From Chloroflexota bacterium (lineage in GTDB: Bacteria; Chloroflexota; Dehalococcoidia; SM23-28-2; RBG-16-64-32), in the NCBI GenBank assembly GCA_005880075.1, contig VBJT01000061.1, positions 1-5,431 of the forward strand: DNA of 5,431 bases. Direction: 5' to 3'. The position numbers and the translations under genes are program-made. This document shows, piece by piece, positions 4,836 to 5,431 of this stretch. The notes beneath the pieces were generated by a model. The model saw only the letters and a program-made list of their open reading frames with translations. It was not told where the DNA came from and searched no databases. Position 1 is the stretch's first letter. Each line of letters starts with the position of its first letter.

Positions 4836-5152
4836 TCCTTTACCAGTGGATGTCCGAGATGAACAACTTCTGCGAACTCCCGGGCGGGCAGATGTAAGCG
4901 CCGTTCCTGCTCCAACGCGGCGCAAACGTCGCCGCCTTGGAAAGACTTTTTCGGACCTCGTCCCTCGCCGAACCATACTTAGTGGAAGAATACGTCGGGC
5001 TTGCGATTTCTTGCCCGAATAGCATCTGCTCATTCACTACGGATGTCTGCGCTCTTCCCACGGGGTGCCCTCAAAGGCGTTGCGAAGAGGTCGAACTGCA
5101 CCGCAAAGCTTGCATTGACCTCGGCTTGCGGGGCCATCAGCGCTTCCGATGA
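4820..5152 (+). pseudogene. Possible decayed cysteine-rich small gene (in-frame TAA)
   Basis: I do not recognise it. From a TTG at 4820 the frame reads 25 codons (including YQWMSEMNNFCELPGGQM) to a TAA at 4895. The same frame then stays open for 84 more codons to the TGA at 5150. The distal part could start on its own at a TTG at 4937 (71 residues), but without a good ribosome site. It carries six cysteines spaced C-x4-C-x6-C-x5-C-x4-C-x9-C (residues 26 to 59 counted from 4937), a pattern that might bind metal or form disulfides. An AAGG nine bases before the first TTG is a weak ribosome site. Possible readings are a small gene broken by one stop, two unrelated short frames, a sequencing error at 4895, or chance. 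There is no sign of a frameshift. Confidence 0.25.
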
Positions 5153-5431
5153 GCAGTGATGATGGCAGTCGCGCTGCCTGTTTGGCTAACTCTCATACGA
5201 TTCGCCCCCTTCCCTAATCTCTGGACGGCGGCTGCCCGAAACCCACTAGGTCGATTGTCTTCTGCATTGGCTGGCACACGCTGTTACCAGCGCCTCCATC
5301 TGCATTCCGGAGCTGCGCAGTTGTGCGGAGACGTAGGGGGCTACAATCGGACTGCAAATGTGAAACTGAGGCGTATTGAATACGGCACGCTCGAGGCTGC
5401 GAGTCAGTGAGGGCCCATCGGATAATCGGCT
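5153..5431. other. Unassigned right end of window
   Basis: No gene is supported here. A plus-strand frame from GTG 5156 to 5410 has no motif and no clear ribosome site. A minus-strand frame is open from the right edge to a TAG near 5250 (about 60 codons) and could be the tail of a gene lying to the right, but nothing in it is recognisable. A dyad CGTATT-G-AATACG sits at 5372-5384. Confidence 0.35.

Noticed and set aside
5250..5431. Minus-strand frame open from the right edge (about 60 codons)
   Set aside because: Nothing in the translation is recognisable. It may be a gene tail, but the evidence within the window is too thin to annotate it.

Overview
The window is about 5.4 kb of moderately GC-rich bacterial chromosome with two confidently identified genes. 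A nearly complete dnaA (replication initiator) fills the first 1.36 kb on the minus strand. A family-4 (GT-B fold) glycosyltransferase of 497 residues occupies 3315-4808 on the plus strand. The N-terminal domain of this DnaA (an LGQLEL..VTRANYETRLRHTVGL-type start) reminds me of DnaA proteins from Chloroflexota. That is recollection of the family, not a search, so the phylum is a moderate-confidence guess.

Layout. 1-1361 (minus): dnaA, running off the left edge at or within one base of its end. 1362-1930: a gene-poor spacer upstream of dnaA with several hairpins and repeated short motifs. It is a natural place for dnaA control sites and possibly origin sequences, but it holds no consensus DnaA box. 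The only perfect consensus box lies inside dnaA, over the P-loop codons. 1931-2397: two small convergent reading frames sharing a CTAG at their stops. The minus-strand one (70 residues) has a textbook Shine-Dalgarno and is probably real. The plus-strand one (85 residues) is doubtful. 2398-3314: over 900 bases without a supported protein gene, but with a strongly structured segment (2688-2844) that ends in a convincing intrinsic terminator with eight T residues. No believable protein gene lies upstream to need that terminator, so I propose a small non-coding RNA of roughly 155 nt. A perfect 7-bp operator-like dyad follows at 2989-3008. 3315-4808: the glycosyltransferase. 4809-5431: mostly unassigned, with a cysteine-rich frame (4820-5152) broken by one in-frame TAA and best treated as a decayed gene or a chance frame.

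The genes do not form an obvious pathway. dnaA governs chromosome replication, while the glycosyltransferase looks like a stand-alone gene with no visible polysaccharide or lipid cluster around it. Neither dnaN nor the rpmH-rnpA-yidC neighbours often seen near dnaA are visible here. I found no CRISPR array, tRNA, rRNA, transposase or other mobile element. The most worthwhile leads are the candidate small RNA, the small basic protein with repeats around its start, the DnaA box placed in an altered P-loop of dnaA, and the repeated GCCTCTA motif confined to dnaA and its upstream spacer.
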